Shown: positions 27,716 to 36,268, numbered from the stretch's first letter. The stretch is 64,000 nt of DNA from Pedobacter sp. BMA (GCF_001027745.1 NZ_LECU01000005.1:186001-250000), one strand, 5' to 3'. The notes: generated from the letters alone by a model not told the origin. Program-made: numbers and translations.

Positions 27716-28867
27716 TTATTGAGCTAAGCGGATTCCGGTATATTGCCAGCGAAGATGTGGATGGAAAAAATTCCGGTAAGTCATACGGCTATGCTCATCT
27801 GGTGTTGCCACAGATGCGCCCCTTAATACCTTCTGATTCACCATAAATTTACCGTTGTATTCGCCTATCGCTCCCGGCGCTTTATTAAAACCCGGATAAG
27901 GCAAATAAGCACTTTCCGTCCATTCCCATCTTTCGCCCCAGTTCAATTGCCTGGCAGCAACCTCCCACTCAAATTCAGTAGGTAACCGCATCCCTTTCCA
28001 GCTCGCAAAAGCATAAGCTTCATAATAATTGATATGGGTTACCGGCTCCTTGAGGTTAACCTCTTTTAAACCGCCCAGGCTGTAGTGAAACCACTTGCCC
28101 TCAATTTTATACCAGTACAAGGGGGCAATGATATGCTGACTATTAACCCAGTCCCAGCCTTCGGCGTGCCAGTAGTTAAAATTCTGATAGCCACCTTCTT
28201 CAATGAAACGAATAAATGTACCGTTTGATACCAGTGTCGGGCTGATAGTATAGCCTTGCAGATACACTTGATGACGGTTGTGTTCATTATCGAAACTAAA
28301 ACCATCTCCTTCAAATCCAATTGTATATATCCCCTCATCCACCTTAAGCATTTCACCATCATCTTCAATCAGATTGGTAGATTCAGCAACAGTAGCATCG
28401 TAAACCGGAAACAATGGATTATTCCCTAAAATATATTTAATATCTGTAAGCAATAACTCCTGATGCTGCTGCTCGTGGTTAAAGCCAAGTTCAATAAGCG
28501 CTACTATTTCTCCAGTTGGTTCGGTGGAAAGAAAGCGCCTCATGGCTTCATCAACATAAGCCCTGTATTGATACACTTCGTCAACACCCGGTCTGCTCAG
28601 GTTACCCCTGTCGGTGCGGATAACCCTGTTCCCTATGGTTTCGTAATAACTGTTGAAAACAAAGTTGAAATCGGCATTGAAAACCTGATATTGATGGCTG
28701 TATGGGATTAGGATAAAGGTTTCGAAAAACCAGGTGGTATGGCCCAAATGCCACTTTGGAGGACTAACATCCGCAATTGGCTGCACCACATAATCTTCAG
28801 TTTGCAATGGCGCGCAAAGCTGCTCAGAGTATTTCCTGATACGCTGATATTTTTCAATAAGACTCAT
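27716..28867 (-). CDS. egtB: Ergothioneine sulfoxide synthase (EgtB), non-haem iron enzyme
   Basis: The 383-residue protein has the EgtB architecture: an N-terminal DinB_2 domain followed by a formylglycine-generating-enzyme-like sulfatase-modifying domain. The iron site is visible as His43 in LGHTTWFFE and His131/His135 in HEQQHQE. The C-terminus has RLPTEFEWEVAAR and the ending FFHPHLRWQYTGIRLA typical of EgtB. The enzyme joins hercynine to cysteine or gamma-glutamylcysteine with oxygen to form the sulfoxide. No egtA or egtC homologue is near, which may mean direct use of cysteine, but that is inference. Its start overlaps the stop of the transporter gene by one base (TAATG). Confidence 0.93.
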   Translation of the reverse strand: MSLIEKYQRIRKYSEQLCAPLQTEDYVVQPIADVSPPKWHLGHTTWFFETFILIPYSHQYQVFNADFNFVFNSYYETIGNRVIRTDRGNLSRPGVDEVYQYRAYVDEAMRRFLSTEPTGEIVALIELGFNHEQQHQELLLTDIKYILGNNPLFPVYDATVAESTNLIEDDGEMLKVDEGIYTIGFEGDGFSFDNEHNRHQVYLQGYTISPTLVSNGTFIRFIEEGGYQNFNYWHAEGWDWVNSQHIIAPLYWYKIEGKWFHYSLGGLKEVNLKEPVTHINYYEAYAFASWKGMRLPTEFEWEVAARQLNWGERWEWTESAYLPYPGFNKAPGAIGEYNGKFMVNQKVLRGASVATPDEHSRMTYRNFFHPHLRWQYTGIRLAQ

Positions 28868-30438
28868 TAATTTTTATCGAGATGGTTCTTAAGTTCTGTT
28901 ATGGTATTAACATTTAGTTCCTTCGATTGTTTTTGCCGCATCATTAAAGCATAAGAATTGTTAAAACCAATAGGTTTAAGCCATTTGATCTGATACTTTT
29001 TTAAAAACTCCTGTTGCACATATTTGTAGGTTTTATCCTTATCCCCGGTAATCGCCGCTATGGTTTTTCCATCAGGCTTTAAGATGGCCAGCAGGCCCGT
29101 TCCGGTGTATTCGGGATAGAAGTCGATCTGGTTATTCGTCAAGGCATCAAAACAGATTTTAGTTCCGCCAAGTCCGGTTTTAGTTTCTACCCCATAGCGG
29201 GTATAACCTCGAATCAGCATGCTGTAAATCTCGGCCAGAATGTACTGCTCACCGAAAATCTTTGAACCGATTTTTACAGTTTCTGCTCCGGCTTGTTTTG
29301 GACTACGATAAAGTTTCTCCCGGATCAGAAAATCCCTGGCGACCCTGGCGGGCGATTGATGAAGGTAATCTGTACGGTAGTTTAACTCTGTCATCACCGA
29401 ATCGGTAATCTTTCCTGCCAGGAGATTCAGTGTGCTTTCAAGTTCAGGAAATTTGTGGAGTGCTTTTTCGCTCACAATGGGCGCAGCATAATAAGGTGGA
29501 AAAATGCCCTTATCATCTCTAAGAATCTTAAGGTCGAATGCTTTCAGGCGGCCATCTGTGGAATATCCGCTAATCACGTCGAGCGCTTTTGAATAAGCCG
29601 CTTTATACATCACCGCATCACTAATCACTACCGTTCTGATCTTGAGTCCGTAAGCCGATTTCAGTCCCAGATCCCCATCCTGGCGTCCCATAAATTCAGG
29701 CGTAAAGCCCGCCGTTAATGCAGAACCATAAGCGGATGGCAGAATATAGAAAGCACTTAACAAAATAACCAAAACAGGAAAAGCAACCAATGCCTTCCGA
29801 AGCTTTCTGACATTCATCTTCTGAATGAGGGCCAGCAACGTATCCAGTACAATAGCCAGCAAAGCTGCAGGAATGGCTCCGGCCAGAATCATGTTACTGT
29901 TGTTCAACGAAATTCCTCCGAAAATAAATTCACCCAGCCCGCCCGCAGCAATATAGGATGCCAGGGTAGCTACCCCCACATTAATAACCGTTGCCGTCCG
30001 GATACCCGCAAGTATTACCGGCATAGCTAGAGGCAATTCTACCTTAAAAAGCATTTGAGAACGGCTCATCCCTAAACTTTTTGCAGACTCGGTGATGGAG
30101 CGATCGATACCGATAATACCTGTGTAGGTATTACGGATAATTGGAAGTAGCGCATAAATCAGCAAGGCTACAATTGCAGGTTTCGCACCGATTCCCAAAA
30201 CCGGAATCATGAAGCCGAGCAAGGCAATACTGGGTACCGTTTGCAATACGCCCGCAACCCCGAGCACCAGACCCGACCAACGTCTTTTACGGGCAATAAA
30301 AATTCCCAGGGGTAATCCAATACCCACCGCCAGCAGCAACGATATAAAGGTTAAACCGATGTGCTGGAAGGTCTGACTGAGCAGTTTGTCCGATTCCATC
30401 GACATAAATTGCCAAAGGTTTTGTTGCTGATCATTCAT
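28867..30438 (-). CDS. egtU: Fused ABC permease and circularly permuted substrate-binding domain, EgtU-like
   Basis: This 523-residue inner-membrane protein joins a permease (about 1-215, with the EAA-like loop ESAKSLGMSRSQMLFKVELPLAMP) through a further helix to a periplasmic OpuC/EgtU-type binding domain. The binding domain is in unusual order. Residues 244-377 correspond to the normal C-terminal half (TPEFMGRQDG, YSTDGRLKAFDL, FPPYYAAP, ELNYRTD, ARVARDFL). Residues 387-523 correspond to the normal N-terminal half (VKIGSKIFGEQYILAE, IDFYPEYTGTGLLAIL, FNNSYALMMR). The frame is continuous. Neighbouring egtB and egtD make ergothioneine the best substrate guess; glycine betaine or choline are alternatives. 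It overlaps the ATPase gene by 8 bp. Confidence 0.85.
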   Translation of the reverse strand: MNDQQQNLWQFMSMESDKLLSQTFQHIGLTFISLLLAVGIGLPLGIFIARKRRWSGLVLGVAGVLQTVPSIALLGFMIPVLGIGAKPAIVALLIYALLPIIRNTYTGIIGIDRSITESAKSLGMSRSQMLFKVELPLAMPVILAGIRTATVINVGVATLASYIAAGGLGEFIFGGISLNNSNMILAGAIPAALLAIVLDTLLALIQKMNVRKLRKALVAFPVLVILLSAFYILPSAYGSALTAGFTPEFMGRQDGDLGLKSAYGLKIRTVVISDAVMYKAAYSKALDVISGYSTDGRLKAFDLKILRDDKGIFPPYYAAPIVSEKALHKFPELESTLNLLAGKITDSVMTELNYRTDYLHQSPARVARDFLIREKLYRSPKQAGAETVKIGSKIFGEQYILAEIYSMLIRGYTRYGVETKTGLGGTKICFDALTNNQIDFYPEYTGTGLLAILKPDGKTIAAITGDKDKTYKYVQQEFLKKYQIKWLKPIGFNNSYALMMRQKQSKELNVNTITELKNHLDKN

Positions 30439-31390
30439 AGCTTCCGGAAGTTTTATATTGATTGAATGCCCTGACTAAATGTTCCAGATTAAATGTTTTG
30501 GTTTTCCCCTCCGGGCTAACCACCTGAAGTTCGCTGAATTCACCTGAACGAAGCTTCTCCATCGCATGCCAAACACTGGTATCTACCGTTATATTATAAT
30601 TTCCCTTTGCCCTGTCATCGGGCAAACTCTTCCAGATATCATATAGCGTAACTACTTTAAACTCCAGCGCCAGGCGCTGGCTGTCCAGAAAAGAACGGGC
30701 AAAATGATTCACAGGATCAAAAAGAAGCTGTTTTGGACTACCCATCTGTACGATCGACCCTTTATCCATTAAACAAATCCGGTCGCCTAAAATAAAAGCC
30801 TCTTCAACATCATGGGTAACCATCACAATAGTTTTCTGCTGTAATTCTTGCAGCTCAAGGAACTCTTTCTGAATACTGGATCGGGTAACATTATCAAGTG
30901 CTCCGAAAGGTTCATCCATCAATAAAACAGGTGGATCGGCAGCTAGTGCCCTGGCGAGTCCCACCCTTTGCTGTTGGCCTCCGCTTAGTTCAGCAGGGAA
31001 AAGCTGAAGCACATTTTCGGGCAAATGAAGTTTCGCAATCAGATCGGCTACTCTGCTCTTGATTTTATCCTGTTCCCATTTCAGTAACCTGGGCACAACA
31101 GCAATATTCTCTTCAACGGTATAATGCGGAAATAATCCGATATGTTGCATCACATAGCCAATGTTCCGGCGTAACGTTTCAGGCCGCTGACTCGAAACAG
31201 GTTGTCCATTCATCAGGATTTCTCCCGCGTCAGGTTCTATCAGCCTGTTGATCATTTTCAATGTAGTGGTTTTCCCACAGCCACTGGTGCCCAGCAAAAC
31301 CAGGTTCTCTTTTTCAGCCACTTTAAACGAAACCTCGTTTACAGCATTCACGGAACCAAATGTTTTTGTTACTCCATTGAGCTCAATCAT
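30431..31390 (-). CDS. egtV: ABC transporter ATP-binding protein, EgtV/OpuCA-like
   Basis: The 319-residue protein is the ATPase partner of the adjacent fused permease. Walker A is GTSGCGKTT (34-42), followed by the Q-loop in YVMQHIGLFPHYT, the signature LSGGQQQRVGLARA, Walker B VLLMDEP and the switch histidine in MVTHDVEE. The tail of about 80 residues after the ATPase core has the position of the CBS region of OpuCA proteins but is short for two CBS domains. ATG 31390 is chosen because it lies 2 bp after the reductase stop and directly precedes the conserved IELNGVTKTFG; a GTG at 31459 would overlap the reductase. Confidence 0.88.
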   Translation of the reverse strand: MIELNGVTKTFGSVNAVNEVSFKVAEKENLVLLGTSGCGKTTTLKMINRLIEPDAGEILMNGQPVSSQRPETLRRNIGYVMQHIGLFPHYTVEENIAVVPRLLKWEQDKIKSRVADLIAKLHLPENVLQLFPAELSGGQQQRVGLARALAADPPVLLMDEPFGALDNVTRSSIQKEFLELQELQQKTIVMVTHDVEEAFILGDRICLMDKGSIVQMGSPKQLLFDPVNHFARSFLDSQRLALEFKVVTLYDIWKSLPDDRAKGNYNITVDTSVWHAMEKLRSGEFSELQVVSPEGKTKTFNLEHLVRAFNQYKTSGSYE

Positions 31391-31392
31391 AA

Positions 31393-32778
31393 TCAGTCTT
31401 CCATTTTCATAAAAAGGTTGTTCAGTGATTCTGAATAGGTAGGGTGTGCGAAAACACAATAGCGTATTCTGTCGTATGTGATGCCACCTTCCATGGCCAT
31501 CTGTAATACCGACACAATCTCCCCCCCCTCTGATGCAAGAATGGCAGCTCCAAGTATTTTCTTGCTTTTAGTATCAACTATCGCTTTCATTAAGCCCTGC
31601 GTTTCGTTGGTTTCAATTCCCCTCGCTACTGACGACATCGGCAGCACGGCAACCTGATAATCAAGTTTCTTTTCCTGTGCCTCCGTTTCAGAAAGGCCAA
31701 TTCTACCCAATTGCGGGTCGGTAAACATGCAATAGGGAACAGGACGGTCTTTTATCGAATAATCAGTACCCTCTATCAGGTTACGATAAACAATAGTATA
31801 ATCATTATACGCAATGTGCGTGAATGCAGGTCCCCCTTTTACATCGCCCAGCGCATAAATCCCTTTGATATTGGTCTCAAGCTTATCGTTAACCAGGATG
31901 TGCCCTTTCTCATCGGTTTTAACCCCACATGCATCCAGCCCCAAATGCCGGGTTTGAGGTGTGCGGCCTGCGGCTACCAGAATGTGGCTCGCTTTTAACT
32001 TACTTGTTTTACCTACAGTTTGTACATCAACCTCAAGTGAGGATTTACCGTTTACCTTAACCTTTTTAATTTCAGCCGATGTGAGTATCGCTATCTTCTC
32101 CTTTTCCAGTATTTCTGTGAGTGATTCGGAAACATCCTGATCTTCCTTTGCCAGAATCCGGTCCGACTTCTCGATGATGGTCACCTGGCTACCAAAACGG
32201 CTGAACATTTGTCCAAATTCAAGTCCGATGTAATTGCCGCCGATCACAACCAGGTGTTCAGGTACTTCCGTAAGGTCAAGAATAGTGGTAGAGGTAAGAT
32301 AATGACTTCCCGACAAGCCTTCAATATCAGGAATGGCTGTTTCGGCACCGGTATTGATAAAAATCAGTTCACCTGATATCTTTTGTTCCTTTCCGTCTTC
32401 AGCCTTAACCGTAATCTCCTTTTCTCCGGTAAACCTGGCCGCGCCCATCAAAACGGTTAAACCTTTCGTGGAATCTAAACCATCTTCAGCACCTTTTCTA
32501 AATTGATCTACAATCTCATCTTTGCGTTTAATGATTTTTTTTATATCCACCTTTACGGGGCCAACATCTATTCCAAGATCCGCGGATTTACTGGCCTGAT
32601 AAGCCATTCGGGCAGAAGCGATCATCGCCTTGGTTGGTGTACACCCATCGTTAATACAGGTGCCGCCAATCAGTCTTTTTTCTATTATGGCCGTTTTTTT
32701 TCCTGCCATAGCAAGTTTTTTGGCAAGCGGAACGCCGGCCTGACCTGCACCTATAATAATTGCATCGTAGTGTTTCAT
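31393..32778 (-). CDS. FAD-dependent pyridine nucleotide-disulfide reductase
   Basis: This 461-residue flavoprotein belongs to the class I disulfide reductases (glutathione, mercuric and dihydrolipoamide reductases). FAD is bound through IIIGAGQAGVPLA, the redox disulfide is GGTCINDGC (Cys41, Cys46), the second nucleotide motif is VVIGGNYIGLEFG with a following acidic residue in IIEKSDR that favours NADH, and HPTYSE (His445, Glu450) is the catalytic dyad. There is no N-terminal metal-binding domain and no C-terminal cysteine pair, so a true mercuric reductase is unlikely. It begins the probable ergothioneine operon, 2 bp before the ATPase gene. Reduction of an ergothioneine or related disulfide is a context-based inference. 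Confidence 0.88.
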   Translation of the reverse strand: MKHYDAIIIGAGQAGVPLAKKLAMAGKKTAIIEKRLIGGTCINDGCTPTKAMIASARMAYQASKSADLGIDVGPVKVDIKKIIKRKDEIVDQFRKGAEDGLDSTKGLTVLMGAARFTGEKEITVKAEDGKEQKISGELIFINTGAETAIPDIEGLSGSHYLTSTTILDLTEVPEHLVVIGGNYIGLEFGQMFSRFGSQVTIIEKSDRILAKEDQDVSESLTEILEKEKIAILTSAEIKKVKVNGKSSLEVDVQTVGKTSKLKASHILVAAGRTPQTRHLGLDACGVKTDEKGHILVNDKLETNIKGIYALGDVKGGPAFTHIAYNDYTIVYRNLIEGTDYSIKDRPVPYCMFTDPQLGRIGLSETEAQEKKLDYQVAVLPMSSVARGIETNETQGLMKAIVDTKSKKILGAAILASEGGEIVSVLQMAMEGGITYDRIRYCVFAHPTYSESLNNLFMKMED

Positions 32779-32873
32779 TGATTTGTTGTTACGCTTATAA
32801 ACTGAGATTTAAGAAATAACCACAATAACAGGCCAATGTTTTTGAATTTGAAACTGTTTAGGGAATAATCACC

Positions 32874-33503
32874 TTATCTATCGTCATACGTTTTATCAAT
32901 AAGAAAAGTAATGGCTTCTTCAATTTCCTTTCTGCCTTCATTGCTTTTAAGATCGAGGCCGCAGAAAGTTGCGGTTTGGGTGCTGGCATAAATATCAAGA
33001 TAATAAATACCGGCCACCATCAGGGCAGTTACCGCCCGGTAGCGCTTCGCCTGGTCTCCAAAATGAGGATCAGTAATGGCTTCAAAAATCAAAGCACCAC
33101 TATCCTCCCTGGCCTGGGCAAGTTTTTTAAGTTCATTTCTGTCCTCTAGCAGTCCCCACAATAAAATCTTCTGCATCTCCTCATTTTTAAATACATATTC
33201 AAATTGAGATAAAAGCATTGATTTCGAAAACTCCCTGCCACCATCCTTTGGAAGAGGATTTTCAGAATCACCTTTCACATTTGTCCAGAAATCTTTTGTT
33301 CGGATATATTCATCAATAAGCTCATCACGTCCGCCAAAATAGTTATACATCAGCTTTTTGTCCAATCCCGCAACACGCGCAATATCATTAACCTTAAGTC
33401 CGGAGAACCCTACAGTATTGATAATTTCACCAACTGCATCTAAAAATCGCTGCTTACTTCTGGCCTTGTTTCGCTGGCTTCCTGCTTCTGGTTTTTCTTC
33501 CAT
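32874..33503 (-). CDS. TetR-family transcriptional regulator of the ergothioneine cluster
   Basis: The 209-residue protein has an N-terminal TetR helix-turn-helix (about 18-65), with FLDAVGEIINTVGFSGLKVNDIARVAGLDKKLMYNYF split over its helices, and an all-alpha ligand domain. It is on the same strand as, and 95 bp before, the reductase gene that heads the cluster, and divergent from the small membrane gene at 33646. An inverted repeat in the intervening region is a good candidate operator. The ligand is unknown. Role as repressor of the cluster is inferred from position. Confidence 0.88.
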   Translation of the reverse strand: MEEKPEAGSQRNKARSKQRFLDAVGEIINTVGFSGLKVNDIARVAGLDKKLMYNYFGGRDELIDEYIRTKDFWTNVKGDSENPLPKDGGREFSKSMLLSQFEYVFKNEEMQKILLWGLLEDRNELKKLAQAREDSGALIFEAITDPHFGDQAKRYRAVTALMVAGIYYLDIYASTQTATFCGLDLKSNEGRKEIEEAITFLIDKTYDDR

Positions 33504-33555
33504 TGATAAACGTTTTTGATAATGTGCTCAAAATACACAATCATTTTCAATTTTA

Positions 33556-33575
33556 TTATCACCTTTTGGTGATAA
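33556..33575. promoter_or_regulatory. Inverted-repeat candidate operator for the TetR protein
   Basis: TTATCACC (33556-33563) and GGTGATAA (33568-33575) are perfect 8-bp arms around TTTT, in the divergent region between the TetR gene and the gene at 33646. TATATTTG (33581-33588), a good -7 element for the rightward gene, begins 5 bp after the repeat, so a bound dimer would cover that promoter. A partial half-site, AATCACCTT, lies at the 3' end of the TetR gene, before the reductase. Confidence 0.6.
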
Positions 33576-33645
33576 GTGTTTATATTTGCATTAAAGGATG
33601 ATTTAACCACTCACCCGACCGACAAGAACCAACAGATTTCAAAAG

Positions 33646-33891
33646 ATGAAAAAAGGAAAAGCGCTCTCAGAATTCACGCTCGACGAGCTAAAAGAAAGAA
33701 AAAAGACAATTACCGGGATTGTACTGGGTTTAGGCATTGTGATGCTGATCAGTAGCGTTACCCTCATCTATCTTGCTGTGAAAACACATAATGTCAGCCT
33801 CACTGGTATTGCAGTGGCTTGTCCGCTAACATTTTTGCCAACGCTGATTAGCCTGACTCAGATCAACAACGAAATTAAAAAGCGAAATTAA
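33646..33891 (+). CDS. Small two-helix membrane protein
   Basis: This 81-residue protein begins with a charged cytosolic segment (LDELKERKK) followed by two hydrophobic helices (about 24-46 and 52-72) and a basic tail. Similar short proteins in Bacteroidota are sometimes labelled redox-active disulfide protein, but this one has a single cysteine and no CxxC, so that name is not supported. It is transcribed away from the TetR gene with the inverted repeat between them, and a DUF3667 gene follows 7 bp later. The function is unknown. Confidence 0.75.
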   Translation: MKKGKALSEFTLDELKERKKTITGIVLGLGIVMLISSVTLIYLAVKTHNVSLTGIAVACPLTFLPTLISLTQINNEIKKRN

Positions 33892-33898
33892 TTTCATC

Positions 33899-34648
33899 AT
33901 GATGTCGTCAGAATGCCTGAACTGCGCTTCGCCTGTATCGCAGAATTATTGTTCGCACTGTGGGCAGAAATCGAGTACGCACCGTTATTCCATTAAACAT
34001 TTTCTGCTGCACGACTTCGTACATAGTGTATGGCATGTAGACAAAGGCATTTTTTTTACCTTAAAAGAACTTTTTACGCGACCTGGAAACAGTGTCAGAG
34101 AATTTATTGAGGGCAAACGTGTCCCATACTTTAGTTTTATAACGCTCATCCTGCTCATTCTTACGGTATCAGGTCTGTTGGCTCCGTATATCCATATTAC
34201 GGCTACAGATCTGGTACCTGAAGTGAGTAAAGCCATGACGAATGAGTTTGAAAAAACGATCTCGCGCTACCCAAAACTCTATCTCATCATTACCATTCCA
34301 ATTTACTCATTACTCAGTTTCCTCTGGTTCAAAAAGGCTAAGTTTAACTATTCTGAGCATCTGGTGATGAATTCTTACCGGATTATTCCGGAAATGTTGT
34401 TTAACTTATTTGGATCTGTGGTATCCATCTTTTACGCTAATAAACAGGTATTGATCGTATTGTGTATCATGATCCCCGCTGTTTTTGGATTTATCTACAG
34501 TATATGGTTTTATTATCAGTTTTTCTCTAAAAGCGCATACGGTGCAAAAGGTCGTTTATTAAGAAGTGTGCTCATACTCATTTCTTTTTTCATGATTCCA
34601 ATGATCATGGGACTCATCGCAGGAATGCTGATGGCGAAAGCACACTAA
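33899..34648 (+). CDS. DUF3667 zinc-ribbon membrane protein
   Basis: The 249-residue protein starts with a zinc ribbon (CLNCASPVSQNYCSHCGQK: two CxxC pairs) and continues with the DUF3667 signature in which FFTLKELFTRPGNSVREF and IEGKRVPYF are the key words. Four or so membrane helices follow (near 85-100, 135-150, 185-205 and 220-245). The function of the family is not known to me. It starts 7 bp after the small membrane protein and is probably cotranscribed. The next ATG, at 33902, is an equally good start. Confidence 0.85.
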   Translation: MMSSECLNCASPVSQNYCSHCGQKSSTHRYSIKHFLLHDFVHSVWHVDKGIFFTLKELFTRPGNSVREFIEGKRVPYFSFITLILLILTVSGLLAPYIHITATDLVPEVSKAMTNEFEKTISRYPKLYLIITIPIYSLLSFLWFKKAKFNYSEHLVMNSYRIIPEMLFNLFGSVVSIFYANKQVLIVLCIMIPAVFGFIYSIWFYYQFFSKSAYGAKGRLLRSVLILISFFMIPMIMGLIAGMLMAKAH

Positions 34649-34811
34649 GTAATCTGCCTACCACGGGTTCTTTGGTGATATCCTTCTTGATAATGGATCT
34701 GTTATTCATTATGTTCAATACAAATAAAATAGAACCATTTATTCTTCAAAGTGTTATCCCAGTAATTTGCTAGTCATTACAGCGTTATTAATGAGCTAAT
34801 TACTGTTTACC

Positions 34812-35504
34812 ATGAAAAGAAGATCACTCGTAACCTTTTTATTGCTTGGTTTAATTTGTAAAGAAACCAATGCCCAAACCGATAGCAGTTTCCAATCTTT
34901 AAAAGGACAGCAATCACTTCAGTTAAATCTGGGTACCCAGGGGATAGGCGCCGAATATGTTTACGGCGTGTTGCCCGAACTGGCGCTTCGCGGAGGATTG
35001 AATTTCATACCCCTTAAAGCCAATAATGTATTCAAAATTTCAGGATTTAATTCCACCTCCAATCTGTCGGCCGATTTCTATAATATTCATGTACTGGCCG
35101 ACTATGTACCCGCGAAAAACCTTTCATGGTTTAGAGTTGTAGGCGGCTTTGCTTATTTCCTGAAAGCACGTGGCGATATCAGGGTAATCCCGTCTGATGA
35201 TTACAAATATGGCGACCTGGTGCTAAACGAGGATCAGATCGGATATGTTGACCTCACGGTAGACTGGAAGGGATTTGCACCCTATTTAGGGATTGCACTG
35301 GCTCATACTTTCCCGAAGAAAAATTTCAATGTGAGCGTTGATTTGGGCACCTATTACCTTACTAAACCGAAAGCCGACATTACCGGAACAGGATTGCTGG
35401 AAGGGAACTCCTCACAAACACCACAGTTTCAGTCAAACATTAAAGACTACCGCTGGCTTCCTGCCATTCAGGTGAACTTCAGTTATAAATTTAAAAATAA
35501 TTAA
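34812..35504 (+). CDS. Predicted outer-membrane beta-barrel protein
   Basis: This 230-residue protein has a signal peptide ending in TNAQ and alternating hydrophobic strands with many Tyr and Phe residues, ending in a strand VNFSYKF. The pattern LGIALAHTFPKKNFNVSVDLGTYYL is typical of small outer-membrane barrels in Bacteroidota. No enzymatic motif is visible. It is followed 2 bp later by a lipoprotein gene, so the two are likely expressed together and may act at the cell surface. No specific function can be assigned. Confidence 0.75.
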   Translation: MKRRSLVTFLLLGLICKETNAQTDSSFQSLKGQQSLQLNLGTQGIGAEYVYGVLPELALRGGLNFIPLKANNVFKISGFNSTSNLSADFYNIHVLADYVPAKNLSWFRVVGGFAYFLKARGDIRVIPSDDYKYGDLVLNEDQIGYVDLTVDWKGFAPYLGIALAHTFPKKNFNVSVDLGTYYLTKPKADITGTGLLEGNSSQTPQFQSNIKDYRWLPAIQVNFSYKFKNN

Positions 35505-35506
35505 TT

Positions 35507-36238
35507 ATGTCAACAGCAAGAATAACTCCCTTGGTTTTGATGCTCCTGATCTTGTCGGCATGTAAGAAACCTACAGAAAATATTAAAATTGTAGTGGATA
35601 CGGATGTAATCAAATATACGGCAATGATTAATGTTACTGACGCCTCTACCGGCGCTTCCGCACCAGCCAATACTACCATTACCATCTCGGGCGACCAGGC
35701 ATCAAACATTTATGAACTGTCAGGCAAGAAAGACATCCGCCTTACTTCAGGCATGGTGACCATTGGCTTACAGCCGAATGTAGTACCTGCAGAAAACAAT
35801 CCGATTACCATCAACGTTGGCATAGCTTCCAGTGGATATAACACGGCTTCTAAACAAATTACATTTACCACGTCCCAGAAACAACAGGTAATCAATATTC
35901 CGATTACAAAAACCGGTTCAACCACACCGCCAATAGTAACCCCACCACCACCCGTTTATAACAATACTTCTCTAACCTTTACCGGAAGGTGCCCAAGCCG
36001 TACAGATATCGAAATCAGGCCAAGTGTTTACATTTATTTTAAAAAAACCGGATCGCTTGATGCTTTCCAGTACCTGGGTTACATGGATAAGGGAAATATT
36101 ACAACCAATTTACTACAGCTGAATGAAACTTACGATTTTCAGATTGTATATGGTGGCGACACTTATAAAGTAAACCAGAAAATTGAACAAACCAGCTATA
36201 ACCTCACTATCGATATGCCCGCGGCATGTAATTTTTAA
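35507..36238 (+). CDS. Hypothetical surface lipoprotein with beta-sandwich character
   Basis: The 243-residue protein has a lipobox ILSAC (Cys19) and a body of short beta-strands rich in Thr, Ile and Asn, split by a linker with PPIVTPPPPV near residue 145. The first part looks like a carbohydrate- or carboxypeptidase-regulatory-like sandwich, and the second part (about 155-243) a second small domain with two cysteines. I do not recognise the family. It follows the barrel gene by 2 bp and may be its partner. A bidirectional hairpin follows. Confidence 0.7.
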   Translation: MSTARITPLVLMLLILSACKKPTENIKIVVDTDVIKYTAMINVTDASTGASAPANTTITISGDQASNIYELSGKKDIRLTSGMVTIGLQPNVVPAENNPITINVGIASSGYNTASKQITFTTSQKQQVINIPITKTGSTTPPIVTPPPPVYNNTSLTFTGRCPSRTDIEIRPSVYIYFKKTGSLDAFQYLGYMDKGNITTNLLQLNETYDFQIVYGGDTYKVNQKIEQTSYNLTIDMPAACNF

Positions 36239-36268
36239 GGGATCTGATCAAAAGCAATCGTAAAACAA

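Noticed and set aside
31391..31459. GTG start for the EgtV-like ATPase
   Set aside because: It would overlap the reductase by 67 bp; ATG 31390 fits the family start and operon spacing.
31393..32778. Mercuric reductase (MerA)
   Set aside because: The metal-binding N-terminal domain and the C-terminal cysteine pair are absent and there is no mer operon.
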